From assembly GCA_964556475.1 (NCBI GenBank), contig CAZKVU010000001.1, positions 20,228-84,227 on the forward strand: 64,000 nt of DNA, written 5' to 3'. How positions within the stretch are numbered: the first letter of the stretch is position 1; every line of letters begins with the position of its first letter. This document shows, piece after piece, positions 47,389 to 56,439 of this stretch. The translations under genes and the position numbers were made by a program. The notes under the pieces are model-generated. The model worked only from the letters and a program-made list of their open reading frames with translations, searched no databases and was not told the origin of the DNA. Source of the DNA: CAZKVU01 sp964556475 (GTDB lineage Bacteria > Patescibacteriota > Microgenomatia > UBA1406 > HO2-37-13b).

Positions 47389-49212
47389 TTATTTATTGGC
47401 TTTCAAGCCGTTGACATAATCAATAACATCTTCAACAAAAATTTGTCTTCCATCATATTTCAGCAACTTATTCTCAAACTCAATTCCTGTGGCCATTTTA
47501 ATAAGACTACCGAATTGAGCATGGCTATTATTTTCAACAAGAATGCACTGTTGTTTCTGAGACGCACCACCTGACGACCCAACAACTAATGGTTTCAAAA
47601 TATCGACTATCTGATCTTTATGCAGCGGCCATATATGTGTGAAATGAATCAATGCGCATTTTGTACCCGATTCTTCCAATTTTTCCATGGCATCAAGTAT
47701 GGCCCCTTTTGTACTCCCCCATGAAACAAAAACTGTGGTAGCCATACGGGTATCCCCATATATATTTGGCCCTTTGTAATGGCCTATTAAGTATGTATCT
47801 ACTTTTCTATTTCGTTTGTCGGTTTGAGCGATTGTTTCTTCGGCGTCTTCGGTTGTATGACCATCTTCAACATGCTCATATGAATTTGCCTGAAAGAAAA
47901 CACCCTTTTGACCAGGAATAAGCATCGGGCTTATACCATCATCTGTTACTTTATATCGCAGGTACTTCTCACCCTCGGGCACTGATGTCACAATTTTTCC
48001 CCTATCTATAATGTATTCTTGCGCAAATTTCCGAAACTGAGTTTTGGAAACCGACCAGTGACTTTCGCTCAAATGTTTATCAGACATAACGATAACAGGC
48101 GTCTGGTAGATATCGGCTAAATTAAAAGCCTCTGCTGTGAGTTCGTACATTTCTTCGATATCACCAGGCGCAAGTACAATTTTTGGGAATTCTCCATGAC
48201 CAGCGAATGCAGTGAAGAGAAGATCGCCTTGAGCTGTCCATGTTGGCAATCCTGTTGCAGGACCCGGACGCTGACTTAAGAAAACGACAAGAGGCGTCTC
48301 GGTTACACCAGCATATGAAAGTGATTCCACCATGAGTGCAAATCCTCCACCAGATGTCCCGCATGCAACCCTTGCACCGGCAAATGAGCTTCCTATCGCT
48401 GTATTAACCACTGAAATTTCATCCTCAGCGTGGCGGACAACCATGCCCGTTGTCTTTGCCCATTCTGCTAAAGTCGAAAGGACGGTTGATGAGGGTGTCA
48501 TTGGATATGCTGCATAAAGCCTACAGTCTGCAACGACTGCGCCTAAAGCAAAAGCGTCATTGCCTGATAAAATCAACTTACCATTATCATCCCCAGCAGA
48601 AGTGCTTTTCACAGATACCCTAGGGGGCATTGTATGTACGATATATTCTTTATGTCGCTCAACCACATCGTCATAACCACCTTTTGCAAGGATATTATTA
48701 AGATCAACAATCGCCTGACTCTTTGATCCAAATGTTTTCTGAATTTTATCCAGGAGAATCTGTAATGGCCAATCTAAGATTGCAAGCGACGCACCAAGCA
48801 TAATTGTATTCATCTGAACAATTGAACCCTCGTTATCCTTGAGCAGCTGCTTTACAGGAACATGCAGGTGGGGGCATATACTTTTGCTTATTGACGAAGC
48901 ATCATCAAACATTGTTTCGTCATACAGAACAACCGAATCTTCATGAAGCCTTGACTTGTGAATATCATATGTTTCTTTATTCAAACAAACCAGCACATCT
49001 ACACCACGTTTTGAAGCATGAACCTCATCAACAGAAAAGTAAACCTCGTAGGTATTATGACCTCCTCGAATAAGTGAAGGGTATTCTGCATAATCAGCTG
49101 TATGATAGCCCATTTGAGTAGCGATTTTTGCAAAATCGCTGCCGACAGTCATGATGCCGAAACCAGCTTCCCCACCGATCTTCCACAAAAGTGATTTTCG
49201 AGAAGTATTCAT
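47389..49212 (-). CDS. korA: 2-oxoacid:ferredoxin oxidoreductase, fused gamma-alpha subunit
   Basis: 607 residues. The gamma domain comes first (about 1-190: KIGGEAGFGIMTVGSDFAK, YPSLIRGGHNTYEV), then the alpha domain. Key motifs: YPMTPSSTVL (the YPxTPSS motif that contacts the substrate), HAEDEISVVNTAIGSSFAG, CGTSGGGFALM, and LSQRPGPATGLPTW. A C-terminal domain near 490-600 matches the transketolase C-terminal fold (STKGAILDAMEKLEESG). The fused gamma-alpha arrangement is usual for two-subunit OFORs. Reverse-strand TATCAT (49220-49225) lies seven bases before the start. The two genes form one operon that may extend to tdh-kbl, though 209 bp separate korB from the tdh start. Confidence 0.92.
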   Translation of the reverse strand: MNTSRKSLLWKIGGEAGFGIMTVGSDFAKIATQMGYHTADYAEYPSLIRGGHNTYEVYFSVDEVHASKRGVDVLVCLNKETYDIHKSRLHEDSVVLYDETMFDDASSISKSICPHLHVPVKQLLKDNEGSIVQMNTIMLGASLAILDWPLQILLDKIQKTFGSKSQAIVDLNNILAKGGYDDVVERHKEYIVHTMPPRVSVKSTSAGDDNGKLILSGNDAFALGAVVADCRLYAAYPMTPSSTVLSTLAEWAKTTGMVVRHAEDEISVVNTAIGSSFAGARVACGTSGGGFALMVESLSYAGVTETPLVVFLSQRPGPATGLPTWTAQGDLLFTAFAGHGEFPKIVLAPGDIEEMYELTAEAFNLADIYQTPVIVMSDKHLSESHWSVSKTQFRKFAQEYIIDRGKIVTSVPEGEKYLRYKVTDDGISPMLIPGQKGVFFQANSYEHVEDGHTTEDAEETIAQTDKRNRKVDTYLIGHYKGPNIYGDTRMATTVFVSWGSTKGAILDAMEKLEESGTKCALIHFTHIWPLHKDQIVDILKPLVVGSSGGASQKQQCILVENNSHAQFGSLIKMATGIEFENKLLKYDGRQIFVEDVIDYVNGLKANK

Positions 49213-49299
49213 ACTAATAATGATACAGTAAATATCAATACGATCTGTGAGTTTTGTCGTTTTTTAGCGAAATGTCATTCGTAGAAGATTCGTAAAAAA

Positions 49300-49881
49300 T
49301 TACCCCTTCATCACTTCTTCGTCAGCGCGTTTGTACGAAACGATTTCGTCATCGCCAAACCATAAAGCGACCTCATACTGTGCTTCATCGACATCGCCTG
49401 AGGCATGTATCAGATTTCGAATCGGCCTCTTTGCAGAATTAGCAAGATATGATGAATCAAATGAAAAGTCACCTCGGATCGTGCCTGAGGCTGCTTTGAT
49501 CGGCAATGTATGACCGGTAATGCGGCGGACAAGCTCGACCGCATGTGGACCCTCAAGCACCATAGCGAAAACCGGACCCTCGGTAATATATTTATGAAGC
49601 CACACGCGAACCATATGGCCAATCTCATGTGGATCATCGGTGCCTAATTCTTTTTTTGGATCAACACCCATCTCTTCATAATTCTCAAGGGTTTTTTTAC
49701 CAATGCCAATCCATAAAGCATCGCGGTCTTTTGGATAATGCTTCTCAGCATGTTCAGCTGTTACCTGCAGCATCTTTGAAGCAACGACTTTCAATCCTAC
49801 ACGCTCAAATCGGCGAATAATCTCACCAACTAATCCACGAGCGACTCCATCTGGTTTAATGACGACTAATGTTTGTTCCAT
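49300..49881 (-). CDS. ndk: Nucleoside diphosphate kinase, long form
   Basis: 193 residues against the usual ~140-150. VVIKPDGVARGLVGEI is the family start, GPVFAMVLEGPHAVELVR and RGDFSFDSSYLANSA match core strands, and NLIHASGDVDEAQYEV holds the catalytic histidine. The extra length lies mainly in an insertion at about residues 52-93 (DALWIGIGKKTLENYEEMG and following), between helix 2 and the core. It transfers phosphate from ATP to other NDPs. A TATAAT on the reverse strand (49888-49893) is six bases from the ATG, with a small inverted repeat AGCGG-ATTA-CCGCT overlapping its upstream side. Confidence 0.92.
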   Translation of the reverse strand: MEQTLVVIKPDGVARGLVGEIIRRFERVGLKVVASKMLQVTAEHAEKHYPKDRDALWIGIGKKTLENYEEMGVDPKKELGTDDPHEIGHMVRVWLHKYITEGPVFAMVLEGPHAVELVRRITGHTLPIKAASGTIRGDFSFDSSYLANSAKRPIRNLIHASGDVDEAQYEVALWFGDDEIVSYKRADEEVMKG

Positions 49882-49887
49882 GCCAGT

Positions 49888-49893
49888 ATTATA
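49888..49893 (-). promoter_or_regulatory. -10 box of ndk
   Basis: Reverse-strand TATAAT six bases before the ndk ATG. The inverted repeat at 49893-49906 abuts it and could be an operator or chance. Confidence 0.55.
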
Positions 49894-49935
49894 GCGGATT
49901 ACCGCTGAAACTTCATGATTATTTACTGAGCTAAG

Positions 49936-50535
49936 TTATACAAAAAGATCTCGGAATATGCTGACGATTTTATCGCCACACAGGAGCATTGCTACAGTCC
50001 CAGCGATCAAAAAGGGACCAAATGCTATCTTCGATTTTAATTTCGATTTTTTACTTACAAGAAGGACTGTACTGATTAATCCGCCGAGAATAAACGATAA
50101 GTACAATGCAATGAATCCTCGCTCAAGTCCAAGTAAAAATCCCATGACAAACGCAAATTTCACATCCCCAAAACCAAGCCCTCTCCCCTTTGTCGCAATA
50201 AACAGGATTAGTAAGCTGCCACCAAGGGCTAATCCAGCTCCAAGGAACCACCCAAGCCCGATCATATCCACAGACATATATATATGTATAAAAAGTGCAG
50301 CAAAAATGAGCACAACATTCATTTCATCAGGAATGATATGGTACTTCATATCAGCAAAAAGAATCACTATCAGTGCAGATATAATGGCGCAATATAAACC
50401 GAGAAGGACAAAATCAATATTCCCCCCCGTTGATGCCGCCAACCAATAGTAAACAAGTACATATGAACTTGCTGTTGCTATCTCAATCAACGGATAAAAC
50501 CAGGATAAAGGCTTGTGACAGCAGCTCGTTTTACC
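49936..50535 (-). CDS. Prepilin peptidase (A24 family), N-terminus in gap
   Basis: About 200 residues visible. The frame continues upstream of the first Met (50490) into the gap with CCHKPLSWFYPLIEI, which matches the end of the cysteine-bearing cytoplasmic loop of PilD-type enzymes, so the true start lies in or beyond the N run. The two catalytic aspartates of the aspartic protease family are in FADMKYHIIPDEM and GLGFGDVKFAFVMG. Six or so membrane helices. The enzyme cleaves, and in PilD also methylates, type IV prepilins at the inner face of the membrane. No pilin gene is nearby. Confidence 0.87.
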   Translation of the reverse strand, partial: GKTSCCHKPLSWFYPLIEIATASSYVLVYYWLAASTGGNIDFVLLGLYCAIISALIVILFADMKYHIIPDEMNVVLIFAALFIHIYMSVDMIGLGWFLGAGLALGGSLLILFIATKGRGLGFGDVKFAFVMGFLLGLERGFIALYLSFILGGLISTVLLVSKKSKLKSKIAFGPFLIAGTVAMLLCGDKIVSIFRDLFV

Positions 50536-50635
50536 NNNNNNNNNNNNNNNNNNNNNNNNNNNNNNNNNNNNNNNNNNNNNNNNNNNNNNNNNNNNNNNNN
50601 NNNNNNNNNNNNNNNNNNNNNNNNNNNNNNNNNNN
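50536..50635. other. Assembly gap (100 N), no shared flanks
   Basis: Exactly 100 N. It removes the start of the prepilin peptidase gene and the end of the FN3 surface protein gene, which lie on the same strand. True length unknown. Confidence 0.95.
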
Positions 50636-52895
50636 CAAGTATGATCAAAAATATTGCAATCGTAATCACGATACCTGTTGTAAATAACGAGTAAACGATC
50701 ACATGGAACAATTCATGCAAAATAATATGCTCATTCTTTTTTGATTTCTCAACCGCATGACGCATGAAAAGATATGTTAATAAAAGTACGACCGTAAGCA
50801 TGCCTGTAACAATTCTCAAACCAGCCCGCGCGTATGGAGATTCAGCAATATTCCTCATTTGCATCAGAACGAACTTTTTTAACTGAGAAAATCCGGAATA
50901 GTGGTACATCGCATATGTCGGTAAACTCATGTTCGGCTTCAACTCAATCGTCGGATAATAATGATTGCGGTCGAGCGTAAATGCAAATTCGGTTGCTTCG
51001 TATCCAAGCGCCTCTGCCTCAACCTTATACCGCCCTGCTGGCAATACAAGATTTAATTGTCCATGCGTATCGGTCGTTGGGACGTACGAAATCGCCTCAT
51101 CAAGCGGTGTATATGTTTGACCGGTTGATGCAAACAAAAATATTGTTGTACCGACCGATTCAACTGGCTGTCCAGTCTGCTTATTAACAAACGTTATTGG
51201 TTCAGACACAAAAATATCCTTATGCAAAATGCCTGTATAAAATCCTCCATTCACATCTGATGACGACATAATCAGTTGATATTCCCCTGTTTCGCGCGGT
51301 GCAGCTAACTCTCCAACGAACTCACCTGAAATTGATTGAATAAGCCGCGTTTCAACCTCATTCACCGGTTTTGCAAATGTATTAATACCAAGAACACCTT
51401 TTTTCACAACCTTCACGATGATTTCACGAACATCATCAGGATTATCAACATGAAGTTTAATTGTCATGGGCTTGCCCACAGCCACAACCACTGGTTGAGT
51501 GCCATTAGATAACAATAACTGCTTCCAAAATATTTCAACCTGCCCAGTTTTTATTAAACTTGATGAGAGTGCAGTTTTGAACGTAAAAATATCTGATGTG
51601 CGCGATTGACCTGCTGCATTTGTAATCGTTACCCTGAAATAATACGCTGTGTTTGGTAATAGATCGCTCAGATCAATCAGTGTCGTTCTCTCTAAATCAA
51701 GACTCTTAATTGTTTTTGTGAGTTGACTTGGTTTAAGCCCATATGAAAGTGATACTCGTGCGTTTTCAGTAGCCCGTACTGCAATTTGAGCACTTGAATT
51801 GGTTATTTCATTTAGACGAATATATTCGAATCCGAAAGCTCCTTGTGCGGGAGTTGGGGTCGCTGAAGGATGCACACCAGTTGGTGTCGTTGAATGTTGA
51901 ATAGTATATGCAAGGGTTGATTGGGATAATGCTGCTGACTGTATTGAACCGTCTGCTTTTACCCTTGTTGTCAGTGTTGATGATTCAGGAACATCAGATC
52001 GCACCTTTAATTTAAAAGTAACAGTTTTATATGCTGTCGAAGGCGGCAAGCTCGAAATATACCAGGTAATCTTCCTGTTTTGAGTATCAACACTTCCATA
52101 TGCTCCGCCATATGCGTCAGTAGCCGATCCAACAACATAATCAAATACGTCAACCTGGCTCGATGTGTTTATGACAGTTCCCTTATCCCATGAAGCAATA
52201 ATCGTAAATGATTTCGTTGATGATGCTGTGGAACGATATGAGATCGTTACGTCAATGCCATCCCCTTCATGAAGATATGAACCTGATGTAGGAACGCCAG
52301 AGATCGAAATATTACCTTCACCAGTTTTTACTGGAACAGATGCCGATACGGTTAACTGATCGTTTGACGAGATATCGACTTCTGCAGTTGAATCAGATGT
52401 ATCGATGTTTCCCGAATCCCGGGTTGCCAGCGAATATCGGTAACTTCCAGCAGCTGATGGATTTGTTATACCTGAGGTTATATAGAAGGCATAATAATTT
52501 CCGTCCGTTAAATTGCTGATTGAAAAATCAATTTGCTGTCCTGAAACCGCCGTAGCTGTTGAAGATAATCCGGGCATTGGTGTGAGCGTGTGTCCCTGAA
52601 CTACGCTTGGTAAATTCGTTGTTGAGGTTGAGATGTTCGATGCGGTCGAATTAACTGTAAAACCACTTGCTAGGGTAAAACGTATTGATGTTTCTGTATG
52701 GGTCGAAGTTAATGTCGATGGCTCAACAACGATAAGAATTGGATAACTTGGTTGCGAAACTTTCATACGCTCAAGTCGGACAATGGTTGAACCAAATTGA
52801 TCTGCGTGTACTTCGTTGTTTAATACCGATGCTGAGGTAAAAAAACAAAACATTCCTATGATGATTGAAGCAATAAAAATAATACGCCTACTCAT
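50636..52895 (-). CDS. Large membrane-anchored surface protein with FN3 domain, C-terminus in gap
   Basis: At least 753 residues from the ATG at 52895 (MSRRIIFIASIIIG). Signal peptide (about 1-30). An N-terminal module (about 38-165) shared with the divergent gene: VRLERMKVSQ, ASGFTVNSTASNI, YYAFYITSGITNPS. Beta domains follow; a fibronectin type III domain at about 350-445 (ITNSSAQIAVRATENARVSL, LLPNTAYYFRVTITNAAGQ). Next come Ig-like and carboxypeptidase-regulatory-like domains (LPAGRYKVEAEALGYEATEF). Two membrane helices lie near 690-745, the second entering the gap. It probably extends from the membrane as an adhesin or polymer-binding protein. Reverse-strand TATCAT six bases before the ATG supports this start. 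Confidence 0.82.
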
Positions 52896-52941
52896 ATATA
52901 CATGATAGCAAGGTTCATTATTAATTGTCCATGATATTCCC

Positions 52942-52970
52942 TTGACAACAGTAAAAATATTCTCCATACT
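52942..52970 (+). promoter_or_regulatory. Promoter of surface protein gene at 52985
   Basis: TTGACA (52942-52947), 17-bp spacer, CATACT (52965-52970), 14 bases before the ATG. The 89-bp space between the divergent starts at 52895 and 52985 carries promoters for both. Confidence 0.65.
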
Positions 52971-52984
52971 AAATTAATCAACGT

Positions 52985-54049
52985 ATGATTAAGGGTGTAC
53001 TATTTACTCGGAGGAAGGTTTCTATTATTCTTATTGCCCTTTTCGTGGTCAATTTTGTTCTCTTCAGATACTTTGTTGTGGAAACCCAGGCCGCAGAATT
53101 AACCGAAGCATCAGTACGATTAGGCCGTATGCAAGTGAGCCAACTCGCCTCTTCAACAAACCCAATTCTGATCGTCGCAAAACCAACATCAACAGCAACT
53201 GAGGCACAATCATACATCACCTTTGCAGCAGGCTTTACCGTTGATTCAACTGCATCGAACATTACAGTTAGTACAAGTGGTATTCCATCAACATATCAAG
53301 GAGAATCATTAACTGCATGGCCAGGTATTGGCTCAGCTGCATCAGCAGTTTCAGGCCAGAATGTCACCATTGCAAGCAGCGATCTAACAGCAGGCACACT
53401 CTATGGTTATTACATTACAGGTGGTGTAACGAATCCAAGCTCAGGTGGCACTGTAGAAATTACCATAAATACTCGAACATCTGCTCCGGCAGTTATTGAC
53501 ACAAAAGCAGTTGCCGTTGATATTGTTGCAAGCGGTGCAGACCTCATCACTGTTACTGCGAATGTAACGCCAACATTCAACTTTGCACTTTCAGGAAATA
53601 CCATTGCTTTAGGTGACTTATCAACTTCATCGGTTACCAGCGGTAACGTTACTATTGACGTTGATACAAACGCAGGTAATGGCTGGATTGCGTGGACAAA
53701 AAGCTCAACTGGGTATTTGAACTCAGCAACAACAAGCGACCAAATTGATACACAAGGCACGGTTAACGATGCTCCAACTGATTATTCTGCGGGAAGCGAA
53801 TTTTATAATCTTGACGTTACCGTAAGTAATGGTACAGGTTCAGGTACTCCATCAATCGATGCAGAATATGATGGAGATGCTGATACAGGAGGTACTTTAT
53901 CTACAACCTTTGAAGAAATTGCAATTTCAAATGGTCCAGGTGACAGCGATGGTATTACCTTTAATATCCGTGCTGCAGCATCAACTGTGAATGAGGCCGC
54001 AGATGATTATACCGATACACTTACAGTTGTCGGTGCTGCTAACTTCTAA
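52985..54049 (+). CDS. Exported beta-rich surface protein
   Basis: 354 residues. Signal peptide (about 1-37). Residues about 40-180 are the module shared with the divergent gene (VRLGRMQVSQ, FAAGFTVDSTASNITV, YGYYITGGVTNPSSG). The C-terminal half (about 190-354) is a beta sandwich (ALSGNTIALGDLSTSSVTSG, TIDVDTNAGNGWIAWT) ending in EAADDYTDTLTVVGAANF. The same C-terminal ending pattern appears in the gene at 58062. No membrane anchor or sorting motif at the C-terminus, so it is probably held by other proteins. Rich in Thr, Ser, Ala and Gly. Its layout recalls Gram-positive WxL surface proteins, but no WxL motif pair is present. Confidence 0.8.
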   Translation: MIKGVLFTRRKVSIILIALFVVNFVLFRYFVVETQAAELTEASVRLGRMQVSQLASSTNPILIVAKPTSTATEAQSYITFAAGFTVDSTASNITVSTSGIPSTYQGESLTAWPGIGSAASAVSGQNVTIASSDLTAGTLYGYYITGGVTNPSSGGTVEITINTRTSAPAVIDTKAVAVDIVASGADLITVTANVTPTFNFALSGNTIALGDLSTSSVTSGNVTIDVDTNAGNGWIAWTKSSTGYLNSATTSDQIDTQGTVNDAPTDYSAGSEFYNLDVTVSNGTGSGTPSIDAEYDGDADTGGTLSTTFEEIAISNGPGDSDGITFNIRAAASTVNEAADDYTDTLTVVGAANF

Positions 54050-54110
54050 ATCGCTCAAGCAACTTTCGTCTGCTTGTACATGCAATGCTACTTGTATTTG
54101 AGTTCACTTT

Positions 54111-55268
54111 ATGCTTAAATACTCAGTATTCATCATGATAACGTTTAAACCGACACTCCGAAATGTTACCTTTATATTTGCTTTAATCTTGATGATGTTT
54201 GTCTCATCTTTCCTCAATATGTCTGTCTCAGCTCAATCCCCCTCACTTGCTGTTAAGTCTCCTCTTCAATCTCCTGATGCAGAAGATGATCCTCAACCAA
54301 CACTGTCTGTTCCTGAAGGTAAACTACCACAGAGTGGTATTAACCTGACGATCTCGCCGACTTTTTTGAATCTCTTAACTGATCCCGGAAAAAAAGTCAG
54401 TGCACCAATTAAGATCAAAAACAATGGAAATGAAACTGAGTATATGGAGATCGTCCTGGCAAAATTTGAAGCATCAGCAGATGGATCAGCGCCGAAACTT
54501 GTTGATATTGAAGATACGGATGAATTCTATCAATGGATTCATTTTTCAACACCACAATTTACCCTAGCACCGAATCAAACAAAGACCGTAACCGTATCAA
54601 TTACACCGGCAAAAACAGCAGGACTGGGATATTACTACGGTGTTATCTTCAGACGTATACAAGAAAAACAAGCTGAATCAGGTGAAGCAATCATTACGGG
54701 TGCACCGGCTGTTTCAATCCTACTTGAGGTGAAAAGTCCTCATGCAAAACGAGAATTACAGCTTGTTGATTTTACGACCGATCATTTGTTCTATGAATAC
54801 TTACCCACAACCTTCAATATCAAGATCAAAAATACCGGTAATATTCATATTGTTCCCGGAGGTGATATCTTCATTGATTCGCTCAAGCAAAAACAAATGG
54901 CTATTATCCCCTTAAATCCCGGACGCGGCAACATTCTCCCCAAAACACAACGCACCTTTTCAACATCGTGGAATGATGCCATGATTGTACGAGTTCCTGA
55001 TGAAAAGAAGAAAGATATTGAGACAGCGAAGGGAATCACCACGTTCAAGACCACCTACGACCTCACCAAAGGCGATAAATTCCGCATCGGCAAATATACT
55101 GCACATGCACTTCTGGTGTATGACAATGGTGAACGTGATATTCCCCTTGAGGCAACCGTATCATTCTGGGTGGTGCCGTGGAAACTGATCGGCGGAGCAA
55201 TTCTTATCATAATCTCACCACTTTTGTTATATCAATTACTACAAAAATTGCGCAAACGAAAAAAATGA
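54111..55268 (+). CDS. DUF916-like membrane-anchored surface protein, copy 1
   Basis: 385 residues. Signal peptide (about 10-40) with SAQ at its end, a short acidic/Pro segment, and two Ig-like beta domains: INLTISPTFLNLLTDPGKKV, APIKIKNNGNETEYMEIV and TAGLGYYYGVIFRR resemble the DUF916 (WxL-interacting protein) fold; FNIKIKNTGNIHIVPGGDIF starts the second. A C-terminal membrane helix (about 355-376) and basic tail (LRKRKK) follow. Residues about 38-357 are encoded by a 960-bp segment repeated without visible difference in the next gene; only leader and anchor differ. The stop overlaps the next ATG (ATGA). Family role: bridging surface polymer and wall; inferred here. Confidence 0.8.
   Translation: MLKYSVFIMITFKPTLRNVTFIFALILMMFVSSFLNMSVSAQSPSLAVKSPLQSPDAEDDPQPTLSVPEGKLPQSGINLTISPTFLNLLTDPGKKVSAPIKIKNNGNETEYMEIVLAKFEASADGSAPKLVDIEDTDEFYQWIHFSTPQFTLAPNQTKTVTVSITPAKTAGLGYYYGVIFRRIQEKQAESGEAIITGAPAVSILLEVKSPHAKRELQLVDFTTDHLFYEYLPTTFNIKIKNTGNIHIVPGGDIFIDSLKQKQMAIIPLNPGRGNILPKTQRTFSTSWNDAMIVRVPDEKKKDIETAKGITTFKTTYDLTKGDKFRIGKYTAHALLVYDNGERDIPLEATVSFWVVPWKLIGGAILIIISPLLLYQLLQKLRKRKK
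54224..55183 (+). repeat. 960-bp tandem duplication, first copy
   Basis: Matches 55363-56322 at a constant offset of 1,139 bases; every part I compared by eye was identical. The length is 320 codons exactly. The ends fall at the signal peptide cleavage region and at the start of the C-terminal anchor. Confidence 0.9.
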
Positions 55269-56422
55269 AAAATAATAGTAACGCATATACACATGCATTA
55301 ATCGGCACAATTTTAATCGTGCTCTTTATTGCTTTAACAGCGTATGCTCCGGTCGTGAATATTGTCTCAGCTCAATCCCCCTCACTTGCTGTTAAGTCTC
55401 CTCTTCAATCTCCTGATGCAGAAGATGATCCTCAACCAACACTGTCTGTTCCTGAAGGTAAACTACCACAGAGTGGTATTAACCTGACGATCTCGCCGAC
55501 TTTTTTGAATCTCTTAACTGATCCCGGAAAAAAAGTCAGTGCACCAATTAAGATCAAAAACAATGGAAATGAAACTGAGTATATGGAGATCGTCCTGGCA
55601 AAATTTGAAGCATCAGCAGATGGATCAGCGCCGAAACTTGTTGATATTGAAGATACGGATGAATTCTATCAATGGATTCATTTTTCAACACCACAATTTA
55701 CCCTAGCACCGAATCAAACAAAGACCGTAACCGTATCAATTACACCGGCAAAAACAGCAGGACTGGGATATTACTACGGTGTTATCTTCAGACGTATACA
55801 AGAAAAACAAGCTGAATCAGGTGAAGCAATCATTACGGGTGCACCGGCTGTTTCAATCCTACTTGAGGTGAAAAGTCCTCATGCAAAACGAGAATTACAG
55901 CTTGTTGATTTTACGACCGATCATTTGTTCTATGAATACTTACCCACAACCTTCAATATCAAGATCAAAAATACCGGTAATATTCATATTGTTCCCGGAG
56001 GTGATATCTTCATTGATTCGCTCAAGCAAAAACAAATGGCTATTATCCCCTTAAATCCCGGACGCGGCAACATTCTCCCCAAAACACAACGCACCTTTTC
56101 AACATCGTGGAATGATGCCATGATTGTACGAGTTCCTGATGAAAAGAAGAAAGATATTGAGACAGCGAAGGGAATCACCACGTTCAAGACCACCTACGAC
56201 CTCACCAAAGGCGATAAATTCCGCATCGGCAAATATACTGCACATGCACTTCTGGTGTATGACAATGGTGAACGTGATATTCCCCTTGAGGCAACCGTAT
56301 CATTCTGGGTGGTGCCGTGGAAGATACTACTGGCCGGGCTTGCAGTTGGCCTGTTTGCTTTCCTGGGTATACGAGCTACAGTTATGTCATGGATTCAACG
56401 CCTGCGCTCAAAGAAAAAATAA
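55265..56422 (+). CDS. DUF916-like membrane-anchored surface protein, copy 2
   Basis: 385 residues from the ATG at 55265 that overlaps the previous stop (ATGA). The leader (MKNNSNAYTHALIGTILIVL) and the C-terminal anchor (LLAGLAVGLFAFLGI then RLRSKKK) differ from copy 1, but the whole mature part between is the same, because a 960-bp segment is duplicated. Two Ig-like domains as in copy 1. Because leader and anchor have diverged fully while the centre has not, either gene conversion keeps the centres alike or the segment was copied recently into an older paralogue; an assembly error is also possible. Confidence 0.78.
   Translation: MKNNSNAYTHALIGTILIVLFIALTAYAPVVNIVSAQSPSLAVKSPLQSPDAEDDPQPTLSVPEGKLPQSGINLTISPTFLNLLTDPGKKVSAPIKIKNNGNETEYMEIVLAKFEASADGSAPKLVDIEDTDEFYQWIHFSTPQFTLAPNQTKTVTVSITPAKTAGLGYYYGVIFRRIQEKQAESGEAIITGAPAVSILLEVKSPHAKRELQLVDFTTDHLFYEYLPTTFNIKIKNTGNIHIVPGGDIFIDSLKQKQMAIIPLNPGRGNILPKTQRTFSTSWNDAMIVRVPDEKKKDIETAKGITTFKTTYDLTKGDKFRIGKYTAHALLVYDNGERDIPLEATVSFWVVPWKILLAGLAVGLFAFLGIRATVMSWIQRLRSKKK
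55363..56322 (+). repeat. 960-bp tandem duplication, second copy
   Basis: Partner of 54224-55183. Just outside both ends the sequences are unrelated. Confidence 0.9.
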
Positions 56423-56439
56423 CGAACGGAAATAGTACA

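Noticed and set aside
49936..50490. Met at 50490 as the true start of the prepilin peptidase
   Set aside because: The frame continues upstream with CCHKPLSWFYPLIEI, matching the conserved loop of PilD enzymes, so the start is in the gap.
50690..50760. HELFH in the C-terminal part of the FN3 surface protein as a zinc protease site
   Set aside because: It lies between two membrane helices in a short loop with no third ligand or protease fold around it. Probably chance.
52985..54049. WxL domain
   Set aside because: The layout of the locus recalls WxL clusters, but the protein lacks the pair of W-x-L motifs. Only an analogy is claimed.
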